DNA of 64,000 nt from Cyclina sinensis (lineage: Eukaryota > Mollusca > Bivalvia > Venerida > Veneridae), in NCBI GenBank assembly GCA_012932295.1, contig JAAONU010000009.1, forward strand, positions 10,333,535 through 10,397,534, read 5' to 3'. Shown piece after piece: positions 24,401 to 39,400 of this stretch. Position 1 is the first letter of the stretch. Every line of letters starts with the position of its first letter. The notes beneath the pieces are model-generated. The model was not told the DNA's origin, did not search any database, and saw nothing but the letters and a program-made list of their open reading frames with translations. Made by a program: the position numbers and the translations under genes.

Positions 24401-27400
24401 TGAAATCTACATGCAAAATTATAAAAATAGTTCAAATTTCCATACTTAAACTTCAAAAAACAAGAAAGCATGTCACCAGTTCAAGGTCAATGTGAGCTTA
24501 GGTCAAAGTTGTATTGTGCTTACATTGTAAAATCATAAGTACAGTTCAAATTTCTATACCTGTATCAGCAAAAAACAAGAAAGTAGGTCAGTAGTTCAAT
24601 GTCACCTAAGGTCAACAAGAGCCACCACAAGCGGGGGCCATGCTTGACTTTTTCCTATTTCCAAAGGCAAACACATCAGAGGAAGCAAATTGTGGTGAAG
24701 GGTTTTCAAATTCAAAGGCAACATCATTTAGAAATATAATTATCAAATCCATCTATAAATAACAAAGTTATGGCCAATTTTAGCAAACCTTAGCAATGTA
24801 AAGGTCATTTAGAGGTCAAGATAATACTTGAATTATTCAACATGTTTGTTTTATTCTCCATGTTGTATTGTCCCAATATGAATCAAATATGAAACAAAGT
24901 TTTGGCTATTTTAGCAAAATTCAATAAATTGCACTTGATCGTCAAGGTCAATTTCTGGTCAAGGTCATACCTGAATAACTCAACCTGTCAGTTTTGTAAT
25001 AAGTGTTCTCTTGTCCAAGTATGAATCAAATCCAATCACAAATTACAAAGTAATGACCAATTTTAGCAAAATTCAATCAGTTGACCTTAATTTGATGGTC
25101 AAGGTGATTTTAAGGTCAAGTCATACTTGAATAAATCAAAATGCTGGAGTTGTCATAAGTGTTGTTTTGTCCAAGTATGAATCAAATCCTCAAATAAATG
25201 AGAAAGTTATTACAATTTGAGAAAAATTCAATAATTTGACCTATACAGTCAAGGTCATTTAAAGGTCATGGTCATTCTTGAATAATTTAACATGTCTGTT
25301 TTGTCATAATTGTAGTTTTGTCCAAGTATGGTTCAAATTAAACTAAACAAAAAATGTTTGTAAAACATACATCCCCGCAGCAGCACCTAATTGCTTGTGG
25401 TTAGGCCAAAGCGTTCTCTAGTTATTGATCAGAAACCCTGTGGCCTTGACCTTTGACCTAATGACCTCAAAATCAATAGGGGTCATCTACTGGTGATGAC
25501 CAACCAGCATACCAAGTTTGGTGAACCTAGGTCAAAGCATTCTCTAGTTATTGATCGGAAGCCATAGGGGTCTTCTACTGGTGATGACCAACCAGCATAA
25601 CAAGTTTGGTGAACCTAGGTCAAAGCATTCTCTAGTTATTGATCAGAAACCGTTTTTAGGATGAAGGTCCCTGTGAGCTTGACCTTTGACCTAATGACCT
25701 CAAAGTCAATAGGGGTCATCTACTGGTGATGACCCACCAGCATACCAAGTTTGGTGAACCTAGGTCAAAGCATTCTCTAGTTATTGATCAGAAACCGTTT
25801 TTAGGATGAAGGTCCGGGTGAGCTTGACCTTTGACCTAATGACCTCAAAATCAATAGGGGTCATCTACTAGTGATGACCAACCAGCAAACCAAGTTTGGT
25901 GAACCTAGGTCAAAGTGTTCTCTAGTTATTGATCGGAAACGAAGTGTCTACCGACGGACTGACCGACCGACCTACCGACATTTGCAAAACTTTATGCCCC
26001 TCATCTTCGATGGGCGGGGCATAACTAGAACTGCCACTGTCATGGCGTGAATACCCCTGCATAGCGCTTTGTCAGAATCAACAGGGGTCATTTAGAGGTC
26101 ATGGACAACCTCCCTTACCAAATCTGAGGGAAGTAAGCCAGTACATTGCTTAGTTATGTATTCTACATGTTTTTTAGTGGCAAAGATCAAAGTAACCATT
26201 ACCTTTGACCTACTATCCTCAAAACTGAAACTGCCATTGCATGACTTGAACCCCCCTGTGGGCCAAAGAATTGTTAAGTTATTGGGCCGCAATGAAAAAT
26301 CTGACTGACGGATAGACAGATGGATGGACGGACAAGCTGATTCCAGTATACCCCCCTTACAACTTCGTTGTGCGGGGGTATAACAAATTTTCTTTTTATT
26401 ACATGTTTTTAATGGATTTAAGTCATTTTTACTCATTTATGCCGCATAACCCGGAGGTCAAGTTTTTGAGTGAAAGCCACTGTAACCATGACCTTTGACC
26501 TAGTGACCTCAAAATCAGTAGGGGTCATGTACTAGTCATGGCCAACCTCCATACCAAATATGAAGACTGAGGGTCAAAGAATTCTTCAATTATTGGGCGG
26601 AAGTTATTGGGCAGACAAGAAAAATCTGACAGACAGATGAACAGATGGACAGACAGACAAGTTGATTCCAGTATACCCCCCTTACAACTTCTTTGTGCGA
26701 GGGTATAACAAATTTTCTGTTTATTACATGGTTTTTAATGGATTCAATCATTTTTACTCATTTATGCCGCGTAACTGGGAGGTCAAGCTTTTGAGTGAAA
26801 GCCACTGTAACCATAACCTTTGACCTAGTGACCTCAAAATCAGTAGGGGGCATGTACTAGTCATGACCAACCTCCGTACTAAATATGAAGACTGAGGGTC
26901 AAAGGATTCTTCAATTATTCAGCAGACAACGTTTTTTTGGTCAAAGCTCCTGTGACCATGACCTTTGACCCAGTGACCTCAAAATAAATAGGGGTCATCT
27001 ACTGGTCATGACCAACCTCCACACCAAATATGAAGACTCTGGGTCAAAGGATTCTTAAATTATTGGGCGGACAAGCTTTTTTTAGTCAAGGCTTCTGTGA
27101 CCTTGACCTTTGACCCAGTGACCTCAAAATAAATAGAGGTCATCTACTGGTCATGACCAACCTCCACAACAAATATATTGGGCGGACAAGCTTTTTTTAG
27201 TCGAGGCCCCTGTGACCTTGACCTTTGACCCAGTGACCTCAAAATCAATAGGGTTCATGTACTGGTCATTACCAATCTCCAGATCAAACATGAAGACTGT
27301 GGGTCAAAGGATTCTTAAGTTATTAGGCGGACAAGGAAAAACCGACGGCCGGCCAGACAAGCTGATTCCAGTATGCAAGGAACCTGTATATTGAATATCA

Positions 27401-30400
27401 AAGATATTGGTCTATAAATGAAGGCTCTATGAGGTACAGTAGATAAATCTATTTTCAGCCTCCATGACCTTTAACCTAGTCTAATTTGAAAAAGCTTGAT
27501 AAAGCTTGCTTCATGCCAAATTTTAAAATTCTAGGCCTTGTGGTTTCAGACAAGAAGATTTTTAAAGATTTCCTTTTTTACATATTAAGGGCCCCCGGGG
27601 CGGGAAATTTTGACCCCAGGGCCAACATTTAAACAATATTGGTAAAGGTTCTTTACACAATACTCAACACCAAATATCTAAGGTCTCAACGTATTTGTTT
27701 TGGAGAAAAATTATTTTTCATGTTTTTCCTATATAATTCTATGTAAACAAAGAGAACCCTGGAGCGTGGCCAATTTTGACCCAGAGAACATAATTTGAAT
27801 AAACATGGTAGACATCCACTAGACAATGCTACATACCAAATATCCAAGCTGTAGGCCTTGAGGTTTGTAGTAAGAAGATTTTTAATGATTGCCTTTTTTT
27901 ACATATTAAGGGCCCCCGGGGCAGGGTCAATTTTGACCCGGGGGCCAACATTTAAACAATACTGGTAAAGGTTCTCTACACAATACTCCACACCAAATAT
28001 CTAAGGTCTAGTCCTATTAGTTTCGGAGAAAAATGATTTTTCATGTTTTTCCTTTATAACTATATGTAAACCAATAGAACCCTAGGGCGTGGCCAATTTT
28101 TACCCAGGGGACATAATTTGAACAAGCTTGGTAGACAACCACTAGACAATGCTACATACCAAATATATAAGCTGTAGGCATTGTGGTTTCTGAGAAGAAG
28201 ATTTTTAAAGATTTCCTATATAAGTCTTTGTAAAATGAAGTGACCCCTGGGGCGGGGCCAATTTTTACCCCAATGAAATGATTTGAACAATTTTTGTAGA
28301 GTTCCATTAGAGGGTGCTAAATGCCAAATATCTAAGCTCTAGGCCTTGTGGTTTCAGACAAAAAGATTTTTAAAGTTTTTTCCTTTAGGTTGCAATGGCA
28401 ACCAGAGTTCTGCATGGAATTGATTTCTTTGAACAACTTTGGAAGAGCTTCATGCAAAGAACATCCAAGTCAAGTTTCATCAACTTTTGCTATTGATTTA
28501 GAAGATGTTGTTTAAAGCAAAAATTGACAACGCACAACGCACTGACGCAAGGCGGACATAGGGCGATCCTAAAGCTCACCAAGAGCAAAAAGTTCTCAGG
28601 TGAGCTGAAGGCCAACTTAAGCAAAATTCAATAATTTGACCTTGAAGGTGAAGGTCATTTATGAGCCAAGGTCAAGTTCAGTCTAGTCTACCTGAAGGTC
28701 TTGTTCAAAGGGTTGTTGTGTTCAAGTATGGAGACAATCCATTTGGGAACGAGAGATGTTTGTAAAACATATATGCCCCCCTAGAGACAGCCATGAAGTT
28801 TTGAGAAGCTGGGACCAAGTGTTCTATGGTTATTGATCGGAAACCATTTTGCTATTCAAAGACACTGTTACCATAGCCTTTGACCTTGTGACCTGAAAAA
28901 CAAAAGGGCTGATCTACAAGTCAAGAACAACTTATATACAAAGTCTAGGGAAATGGAACGAAGGGTTCTACCCTTATTCATCGGAAACCATTTTGCTTTT
29001 CAAGGTCACTGTGACCCTTGACCTTTGACCCAATGACCTGAAAAACAATAGTTGTCATCTACTGATCATGACAAACCTACAAACTAATAATGACTAACCA
29101 GGGCCCAAAGATTCTCTAACTATTTAGCAGAAACTGTTTTGCTTTTCAAAGTTACTGTGACCTTGACCTTTGACCTAATAACTCTAAAAACTACAAGGGT
29201 CATCTTATTGTCATGACCAACCTTCCAATGAAGTTTTGAGGAGCTTGGCCCAAGCTTTCTATGGTTATTGATTTGACACTATTTTGCTATACAAGGTCAC
29301 TGTGACCTTGACCTTTAACCTGACAAGCTAAAGGGGTCATCTACTCGTCGTGGCCAACCTATATACCAAGTTTAATTAACCTGGGCCCATGCTTTCTATA
29401 GCTATTAATTGAAAATCATTTTACTTTTCAAGGTCACTGTTACCTTGGCCTTTGATATGAAAACTATAAGGGTCATCTACTGGTCATGACCAAATACATA
29501 CTAAGTTTAAAGTACCTGTAACCAAGGGTTCTATAGTTATTGATTGGAAACCATTTTGCTGTTCAAGATCACTCTGATCTTGACCTTTGACCTTGTGACC
29601 TGAAAAACTGTAAGGGTCATTTGCTTATCAATACCAACCTACACACTAAGTTTTAAGAACCTGGGACCAAGGGCTCTATAGTTATTGATCAGAAACCATT
29701 TTCTCTTCAAGGTCACTGTGATGTTGACCTTTGATCTGGTGATTTGAAAAAATATATGGGTCATCTAATGGTCATGGCCATACTACATTCAAAGTTTGAA
29801 CAAACTTGGACCAAGCATTCTATAGTTACTGATCAGAAACTGTTTTGCTATTTAAGGTCACTGTGATGCTGACCTTTGATCTGGTGATTTGAAAAAATAT
29901 ATGGGTCATCTAATGTTCATGGCCATACTACATTCAAAGTTTGAACAAACTTGGACCAAGCATTCTATAGTTACTGATCAGAAACTGTTTTGCTATTTAA
30001 GGTCACTGTGACTTTGACCTTTGACCTTGTGACCTGAAAAACTACAGGGGTCATCTCTAGTCATGGCGAACTTACACACCAGGTCTGAGGAAGGTGGGTC
30101 CAAGGGTTCTCTAGATATTGATCAGAAACCAAAGTGTCTATGACTGACCTATTGACCAACATTTTCGAAACTATATGTCCCCTCATCTTTGATGGGGGGC
30201 ATAATAAAACAAGAAGCGCCGCAATGCGACGAAAACCAGGTTTTCAACGACCAAGTATTGATGTGACAAGAATAAGGAAGAAATATGGCAGTGAAGTAAA
30301 AATGATGCTGTTATTTTGGTACCAACACAGAAAGTTGGTTTCAAAAGTTCAAAATAAAAATAAATCAGATACCTGAGTAGCAATGCCAGGCTGTATTTTC

Positions 30401-33400
30401 ATGTAAGCTACACACATGCCAAGTTGAGTATCAGTAGGTCAAAGTGTGCTGAAGTTATTGAGTAGAAGCTGAAAATTCTATTGTAAGCAAGTGACCTTGA
30501 CCTTGCTCCCAGATATTTAAGTAGCAATCCCAAGCTGCATCTTAATATAAGCTACCCACACAGCAAGTTTGGTGTCAACAGGTCAATGCAAACTCAAGTT
30601 ATTACGTGAAAACTGAATTTCTTTTTTAAAGCAACTTGCAGTGACCTTGACCTGGTTCACAGACACCTGGGTTGCAATCCTAAGTTGCATCTTGATATCA
30701 GCTACCCAAACACTAAATTTGGTGTCAATAGGTCTAAGCAAACTCAAGTTATTATGCGGAGACTGAATTTCTATTTTTAGCAACAATGACATTTACCCTG
30801 ATCACAGACACCTGGGTAGCAATCCCAAGCTGCATCTTAAAATAATCTACCCACACACCAAATTTGCTGTCAAGAGGTCACAGCTAACTCAAGTTATTGA
30901 GTGGAAACTGAATTTCTATTTTTAGCAACAGTGACCTTGACCTTGATTACAGACACCTGGGTAGCAATCCCAAGCTGCCTCTTGATATAAGCTACCCATA
31001 CACCAAGTTTTGTTTCAAAAGGCCAAAGCAAACTCAAGTTATTGAGCGGAAACCAAAAGTTGACGCCAGCCCGCCCGCCGACTTCAGCATTACAATAACC
31101 AGTTTTCGTTGAAAACCTGGTAAAAAAGTATATGATCAATGTTAAAGTTTTTGGATGGGAATGGCAATGGCAACAGCAACATGACTGTAGCAATAGCTCG
31201 ATTTTTTTCTTCAAAAATGTCGAGCTTAAAATGAGATCTGTCTGGACAATTATGATTCAAATTTCCATCCTGTAGCTGCAACAACAAGAAAATAGGTCAG
31301 TAGGCCAAGGTCAATGTCGGCTAAGGTCAAAGTTGTAATCAACATGCAAAATTGTAAGTATAATTCAAATGTCTTTACTTCATCTTCAAACAAGAGCCAT
31401 GTTACACATGGTTAATCCCCCCGCCGGGAAGAAGCTACCTGAGGGTTGTACTTTCAAACACTCAATGTAATAATGTTTGAAGAAAATCCCACAAAAAATA
31501 GGCAAGGTAGAGTTATTGTTCTTGCAAACTGCACTTCTTACCAATGTGCTATGTCAGTGTATTAAGTTTGAAGAAAATCGCTCAAGCACTTTTGGAGTTA
31601 TGCTTCGGACAAAGTTTTTCAATTAAATCTGATAAAGGGGAATAATTCTAAAAGTAGACAATGCTTTACACCAAATTTCTGACCTCTGGGGCTTAGCAAT
31701 TTTAGACAAGAAGGTTTTTGAAGTTTTTCATTCTTGTAGTCATAGCAACCAGAGTTCTTCATGGAATAGAATTCTTTGAACAACTTTGGTAAAGCTTCAT
31801 GCAAGAAACATTCATACAACCTTTTATCATCTTTCACCTGGTTGTTTAGGGGAAGATATTGTTTAAAGTAAAAAGCTGACAAGGCAAGACAGTCACATGG
31901 CAATTACATACACTCACCTTGAGCACAAAGTGCTCAGGTGAGCTTAAAAAGAAATGATTTGTTTTCCATATAAATCTATACAAATTAAGTGACCGCCAGA
32001 CCCCAAGTGGGATTCAATTTAGACCCTTAGGAGATAATTTGAATAATCTTTGTAAAGGTCAAGTACATAATGCTACATAAAAAGATCTATGTTCTACAGC
32101 CTATGATTTCTCACAGGAAGATTTTCAAAATTTTTTTGTATTAAAAATAAATAAGACCCTGGGGTGGGGTAATTCTAACCCCAGGGACCTAATCTGTTCA
32201 AACCTGGTGGAGGTCTACTAAATAATGCTACATACAAACTATATAATCTCTAGTGCATTCAGTTTCAGACAGGAAGATTTTCAAAGTTTTCCCTATACAA
32301 AAATTTATAAAATGATTGAATGATGGCTTCTAGATGACATTCCATGCAAAATATCTAAGCCCTAGGCCTTGGGGTACAATCCCTTTTATAATTTTAGAAA
32401 TATGCTAGGACAAGCATTCTAACATTTTAACAAAACTTAAAAAGGGAAATAACTAACTAGAACTATCACTAAAGGTGATTAATACCCCCACATGGGTGCT
32501 TGATACTGAAACTGGAAAGCTTAGAATCAATGGCATAAAGTGACATAAGAAACATGGAAATATGTATATATTTTATATTTAATAATATTGTATATAGAGA
32601 AAACAATTACTGGTAGACCATTGAACTGTATATTTTCTAGTAGAACTAGCTGATGCTCTAGCTGATTTTTTCTGGAATAAGACATCTAGAGCATTCACGA
32701 CCTGTACTTCAGACACGATCATCATCAAATTTTACGAGTACATTTGTACAGTAGTATTTGGGCTTGAATGCATCCTTATCCATCTGGGAATAAATCCCTG
32801 ACTGTTCCTGTAACTCATGAGGTATCATTTCTATTCTTAGTTAAAGTGAACGGTGACCTTGATCCAACTGGCCCAATCTTCAATCCCAAGCGTCGTCTTT
32901 ATAGAAACTATCTTTAAAGAAAGTTTCATCATAATATCTCATTCGTAACTCAAGTTATTGAGCAGAAACCTTTTTTTTTATTTTTAGTAACAGTGACCTT
33001 GACCTTGGCCCCACCAGCCCAAATATCGAAAGCTGACCTGTATGTTATGATGTAACATTTGTGTACCAAAAACTTTTAAAATCTGTCAAGCCATTCATGA
33101 GAAATTGTCCAGAAACCGTTTTTCTATTTTTAGTAACATAGACCTTGAGTATGGCCCCATCAGCCCCAATATCGAACATGACCTGTATCTTATGATGTTA
33201 CACCTGTGTACCAAAAATTTTTTTATTCTCTCTAGCCTTTCATGCGTTATCATCCAAAACCGTTTTTCTATTTTCAGTAACAGTGACCTTGACCTTGGCC
33301 CAACAAGCCCCAATATCGATGTTACACCTGTGTACCAAAAATTGTTTAAATCTGTCAAGCCATTCATGAGTAATTGTCAAGAAACCGTTTTTCTATTTTT

Positions 33401-36400
33401 AGTAAGAGTGACCTTGACCTTGGCCCCATCAGCCCCAATATCAAACATGACCTGTATCTTATGATGTTACACCTGTGTTTCAAAAACTTTTTAAATCTGT
33501 CTAGCCTTTCATGTGTAATCATCAAAAATCTGTTTTTCTATTTTTAGTAACAGTGACCTTGACCTTGGCTCAACAAGCCCCAATATCGATGTTACACCTG
33601 TGTACCAAAAATTGTTTAAATCTGTCAAGCCATTATGTAAAATCAACTGAGCCCTGGGTTGGGGTCAGTTTTGACCCCACGGTCATAATTTGAACAAACT
33701 TGGTAGAGGTCCACTAGATGATGCTTCATACCAAATATCTAAGCTCCAGGCCTTGAGTTTCAAAGAAGAAGAGTTTTAAAGATCCAACTTTTAAAATCTA
33801 ATTTTAGCTCCAGTGAACCAGAAATGCAATGGACCAGAACCATTTGAACAATCTTGGTAGAGCTTCACGCAAGGAACATCCCAGGCAAGTTTCATTTAAT
33901 TTGGCCCTTTGGTTTCAGAGGAGATATCATTTGAATGAAAAGTTGACGACGGACGGATGGACGGATGACGGACAAAGACTGATCAGAAAAGCTCACCCTG
34001 AGCACTTTGTGCTCAAGTGAGCTAAAAACTGTTTTTCTATTTTTAGTAACAGTGACCTTGACCTTGGCCCAACAAGCCCCAATATCGATGTTACACCTGT
34101 GTACCAAAAATTGTTTAAATCTGTCAAGCCATTCATGAGTTATTGTCCAAAAACCTTTTTTCTATCTTTAGTAACAGTGACCTTGACCTTGGCCCCACCA
34201 CCACCATTATCGAACATGACCTGTATCTTATGAAGTTAGACCTGTGTACCAAAATTTTTTTAAATCTGTCTAGCCTTTTATGCGTAATCATCAAAAAACT
34301 GTTTTTCTATTTTTAGTAACAGTGACCTTGACCTTGGCCCTACAAGCCTCAATATCAAACTTGACCTGTATCTTGTAATGTTTCAACTGTGTATCAAAAA
34401 TTTTTTAAATCTGTCAAGCCTTTCATGAGTTATCGTCCGGAAACTGTTTTTCTATTTTAGTAACAGTGACTTTGACCTTGGCCCCACCAGCCCCAATATC
34501 GAACTTGACCTGTATCTTATGAAGTTAGACCTGTGTACCAAAAATTGTTTAAATCTGTCGAGCCTTTCATGAGTCATTGTCTGGAAACCATGACTGGACA
34601 GACAGACCAGCAGACCTACCGGCAGAGCGACCGCCAAGCTCACTCCTATATACCCCCTCATATCTGTCAAGAATCTTTATGAAGAATTTTAATTATTTAA
34701 TCTGATTTTCTGGGACGAATCTCATCTAAACCCCACTGCCTGTAAAAATATTCACAAGGGAGAGGCTTTCTGTAATATGAATCTTTTTTATAATTATTAC
34801 AGGTAAAAGATAAAACCTGTATTAGTGCTTAAGGACAGCATATTTGAGCTGAACGCCTATTCTGTAATATGTTAATACCTGCTAACATGCTGACTACAGA
34901 TAACAGTATTTTCTCCACACTCTGCACTGGACTCCAGCGCTCAGCACTTGTCTCGTAACCCATTGGATCATCACCCGGAGCATGTAAAATTGATATACAC
35001 ACACGTCCATCAGGGTATACTGGAAATATAATGTTTCAATATGACTTGAGTCTAGATAAATGCAGGGCAGGCAATATTGAACTGTTACCAATGTATCTGA
35101 TTTCATGATCTTTCACAATCCTAGGTTTTATACCAAGGTAACCAATAAACAAGACGCTGTGTTTAGTAACACAAACATGTAAGTCCCCAGTAGCATACTT
35201 TGTCATGATATAAATTTAAAATCAAGGCACAACTTAAAATGTAAAATGGTTATTGTTAACACATAATTACCAGTTCCAAATTCATATCATGGAACAGTAT
35301 TACTGGCCATTGTAAACACATTTAATATTACAAAATTCAGGTAATGGACAGACTGTTTGCTGAGATTTTCTTTATGTCAATCTGGAACCAGATTCTGTAC
35401 AAACAAAGTGGACTGCAATATCCCCCACCCCCAGCCTTTAATAAAGTTTAAAGTAGTCTGAGAAACATGAACTGCATTTACTGGATTGTGGGACAGCTTT
35501 AAATATTACAATGACAATACAAAACTGAAGGTTTGAACAAATGACCTTTAAGTGTGAGCTTGTTCTTAAAAATGACATGGAATGGCTATACCTTCTGCAC
35601 AACCTCTCAATGAGTTAAACATTTGACCAATGTTTACATAAAATTAATTTAAAGGTATAGGAGATATTGAGCGTACTCAAAACTGAAGGCTGAAACAAAA
35701 GACCTTCAAGTGTGACCTTAACCATGAACAGACACAACATTGCAATGCCTTCTGCACATCTTCTCAATGAGTTATACATCTGACAATAGTTTACAGAAAA
35801 TCAGTTCAAATATATAGATACAATGTAGATACTGAGCGCAGACAAAATTGAAGGCTGAAACAAATTATCATGAATGCTCGAATATTATACAATAGCTGGT
35901 ATAACACACACCCCTGGTCGGGCCTCAAAATCTGGGAAAAAATCTTTGCATTGGAATATAATATGCACAGAAATTTTGTCTGGAAACAGAGTTACCATTT
36001 GTCAATTTATTTCATTCAGGAAGAGGCCACTGTCAGTGTGCATAACAATGATGAGGTGTGAATATCCCTATGGTTGCATTTAACTAATTATTACATTAAG
36101 GACAATTAAATGTAACCCTAGAGACAGTTTCTGTTGAAAATATTTCTGTGCTCTTCTCATTGGCAGTATATGCTGCACGAATACGGCCCATTTTGCTGAC
36201 AATCTTGAGATGGTAGTGTTGACAATGGTATATATTGAGAAACAATCAGAGTTTGTTAAGAGCAAATCAAAATTTTCACCAGTACTTAGAGTACATTGAG
36301 AACATGACACTATCTCAACATGTCAACACCTTCTCAAAACGTTTTGGATGTGTAAACAAACATCTCGTAATTATGGCGATATCAAATGACACTAATTATT

Positions 36401-39400
36401 ATGTTTGTTTAACAATTAAAGGGCAACACCTTTATCTAATTAACTGGTGGATAATTAAACAATTGGGAATATTGACCAGCATAATACCGGTAAGCAATGG
36501 TTACATGACTGAATCTTTAGCAGTTATACATTTTTAGAAAAAACAAATAAAATAGATAAAAAAACAGCAATATAACAGCCTTTTACGATGCCGTAATTTC
36601 AGTACTGATGACATTGGTTTTCTCCCCTTAACAACACTCTTCAAAAAAGGTCACCAAAACAGAAAACATGATTATCTGGGCAGAAATTATTAACTTTTGG
36701 CAAGTATTTTTTGGGTTTTCAAGCTTGAAAAAATTTGTCTGATGGCCCACTCTCGTGTGCAACCTTTCGCAGAAAAAGGAAATTCTTGAAAAAAAAGTGC
36801 ATATTATATGAGAGTGTTTACGGTACCTTTAAGTGTGACCTTGACTTTGAAATGACATGGCTGGACTATGCATTTTGCATATCACCAAAATGATTTAAAC
36901 ATCTGATCCAAGTTTTAAGAAAATCAGTGCAAGGGTATAGGAGGTATGGACCGGAAACAAAAATGTTACAGACAGACAGACAGATGGAGGCTTGGCTGTG
37001 CCTTCTGCACATCCTCTCAATAAATTATACATTGCATTTAAGTTTACAGAAAATCGGTTCAAAGGTATGGGAGATATTGAGTGGACACAAAGTCTACACA
37101 AAGGCTAATACAAATGACCTTCAAGTGTGACCTTGACTTTGATCTGACATGACTGGACTATGCATTCTGCACATCGTCCCAATGAGTTAAACATTTGACT
37201 TATGTTTTAAAAAAATCAGTTCAAGGGTATAGGAAATATGGAGCAGAGATGAAAATGTTACGGACAAACAGACGGATAGAAAAGGCCATTCCTATAACCC
37301 CCCTCCTGCTTCGTGACAGGGGATTAAAAAGAAATGAGACTACCTAAATTAGACAGAAATTGTTTATCAAATTAGATTTTAAACACAAATTTACACGAAC
37401 AAACTGAACTATAAAACTTTAATAAACTTTATCAAACTTGCACTCATCATCATTCAAGAGAGGGAAAAGGAAGAATATTCTAAGCAGTATGAAACAAAAG
37501 GGGGCAATATTTTACCCTCAAAATTATATAATGCTACAAGTAAATGAGCTTAGTTCATAGAAAGGAATAGTTTTATATTTAATTCAGTTACACTGAAAAG
37601 GTTTATAAAAGAGGGAATCTACAATATCCATGCCTCTGTTATTTGTAGAAATTGAGAAATATCCAATTTGCTGATTTGGTTTTACCTAAGATACTCCTAG
37701 TACAACAAGAGGGCCATGATGCCCCTTTATTGCTCACATGCGTACTCTTTTGCCTCATGAAATTTTAATGAAAATCAATTAGAAAACAGCCTCTAGCCAG
37801 GTGAACTACTGTTTGACCCAATGTAAAGTTTTAACATGACCTAGATATCAAAAACACAAATAGTCTGCTTTTCATGATGCATGTCCCACTTTCAAATATG
37901 ACGTAGATATCATCAAAACAATCATTGTGACAAACTTTGATGATGATCATTTAGAAAATACTGCCTCTATCCTGCTGACCTACATTTTTGACCCCTCAAT
38001 ACCCACTTCTAAACAAGACCTAGATATCATCAAAACAAACTTAGAAAACAGGTAAACCATTTCTCTGAGTATAAAACATGGAGATAACCAAAGAAACAAG
38101 AGGGCCATGATGGCCCTATATCGCTCACCTGAGTATGACTGCTTTTAACAAAGTTGTTATGGACCTGGTTAATTGACCCATGATCATCCATATTCAAACT
38201 TGACCTAGAAATTATCAAAACAAGCTTTCTGACAAATTTCCAGATTATTTGGACTGAGAATGTTACCTCTAGATAGTGTTAACAAGGTTTTTTCATATTT
38301 GGGCTCAGTGACCTAGTTTTTGACCCCAGATGACCCATATTTGAAACTGAGCTAGAAATCATCATTTCCTTGAAAGACTTGGTGCTTCTTCCATACAGCT
38401 GGAAAGAAATATTCCTGTACTTACTGTTAGGATGGAATAATTCACATGTGAACTTCATTTTTGGCGGTCCAAGCGGATAATCTGCGGGGAATGTCAACCT
38501 TGCTGGAAATACACCACCTTCAAAACATGTCCCTTCAGGACCCCTGCAAAACAAGAAAAGTTGTGTATGCAGTCATGTAGATGTGTATGAAGGGTAACAT
38601 TTAGTCAAAACAAGAGGGCAATGATGGACCTAAATCGCTCATCTGAGTCTCATTGCTCATGTTACAAATATCGTTATTGGTTTTTATGGGTGCAAGTTTG
38701 AATAAGTTTGCAATAAGTTTGAAGACTCTGGGTGTAATGGTACTCAATTTTTTTAGCAGAAATAGTTTTACTCTACAGGTCCCAGTGACTTTGACATTTG
38801 ACCTACAGCCCCCAAAAACAATAAGGGTTCTTCTAATATAATTACCCTATGAAGTTTGAAGGTTCTGGGTGTAATGATACTCCAGATACTGAGAAGAAAT
38901 AGTTTTCACTCTACAGGTTCCTGTGACCTTGACTTTTGACCTACTGACTCCAAAAATGATTGGGTTCTTTTACTGTGTAAAGACAATCATCCTATGAAGT
39001 TTGAAGGCGCTGGGTAAAATGGTACTCCAGTTACTGAGCAGAAACAGTTTTCACTCTAGAGGTCCCTGTGAACTTAACCTTTAACCTATGGACCCTAAAA
39101 ACAATAGGGTTTTTCTAATACAATTATCCTATAAAGTTTGAAGGCTCTGGGTGTTATGGTACTGCAGTTACTCTGCAGAAATATTTTTCACTCTACAAGT
39201 CCCTGTGATCCTGACCTTTGACATACTAGCCCCAAAAACAATATGATTCTTCTACTTAGTAAAAGCAATCATCCCATGAAGTTTGGAGGCTCTGGGTGAA
39301 ATAGTAATCCTGTTATTGAGTGAAAACGGTTTTCACTCTAGAGGTCCCTTTGACCTTGACCTTTGACCAACTGACCCAAAACACAAAAGCGATTTTTTGT

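Noticed and set aside
33105..33464. 119-codon open frame on the plus strand
   Set aside because: Periodic translation of T units ([23 protein letters not shown] repeats). Not a gene.
38279..38554. Minus-strand open frame read as a single 91-residue protein
   Set aside because: Only 38425-38543 is coding (UBE2G2 exon 3); the rest is intron and B repeat.
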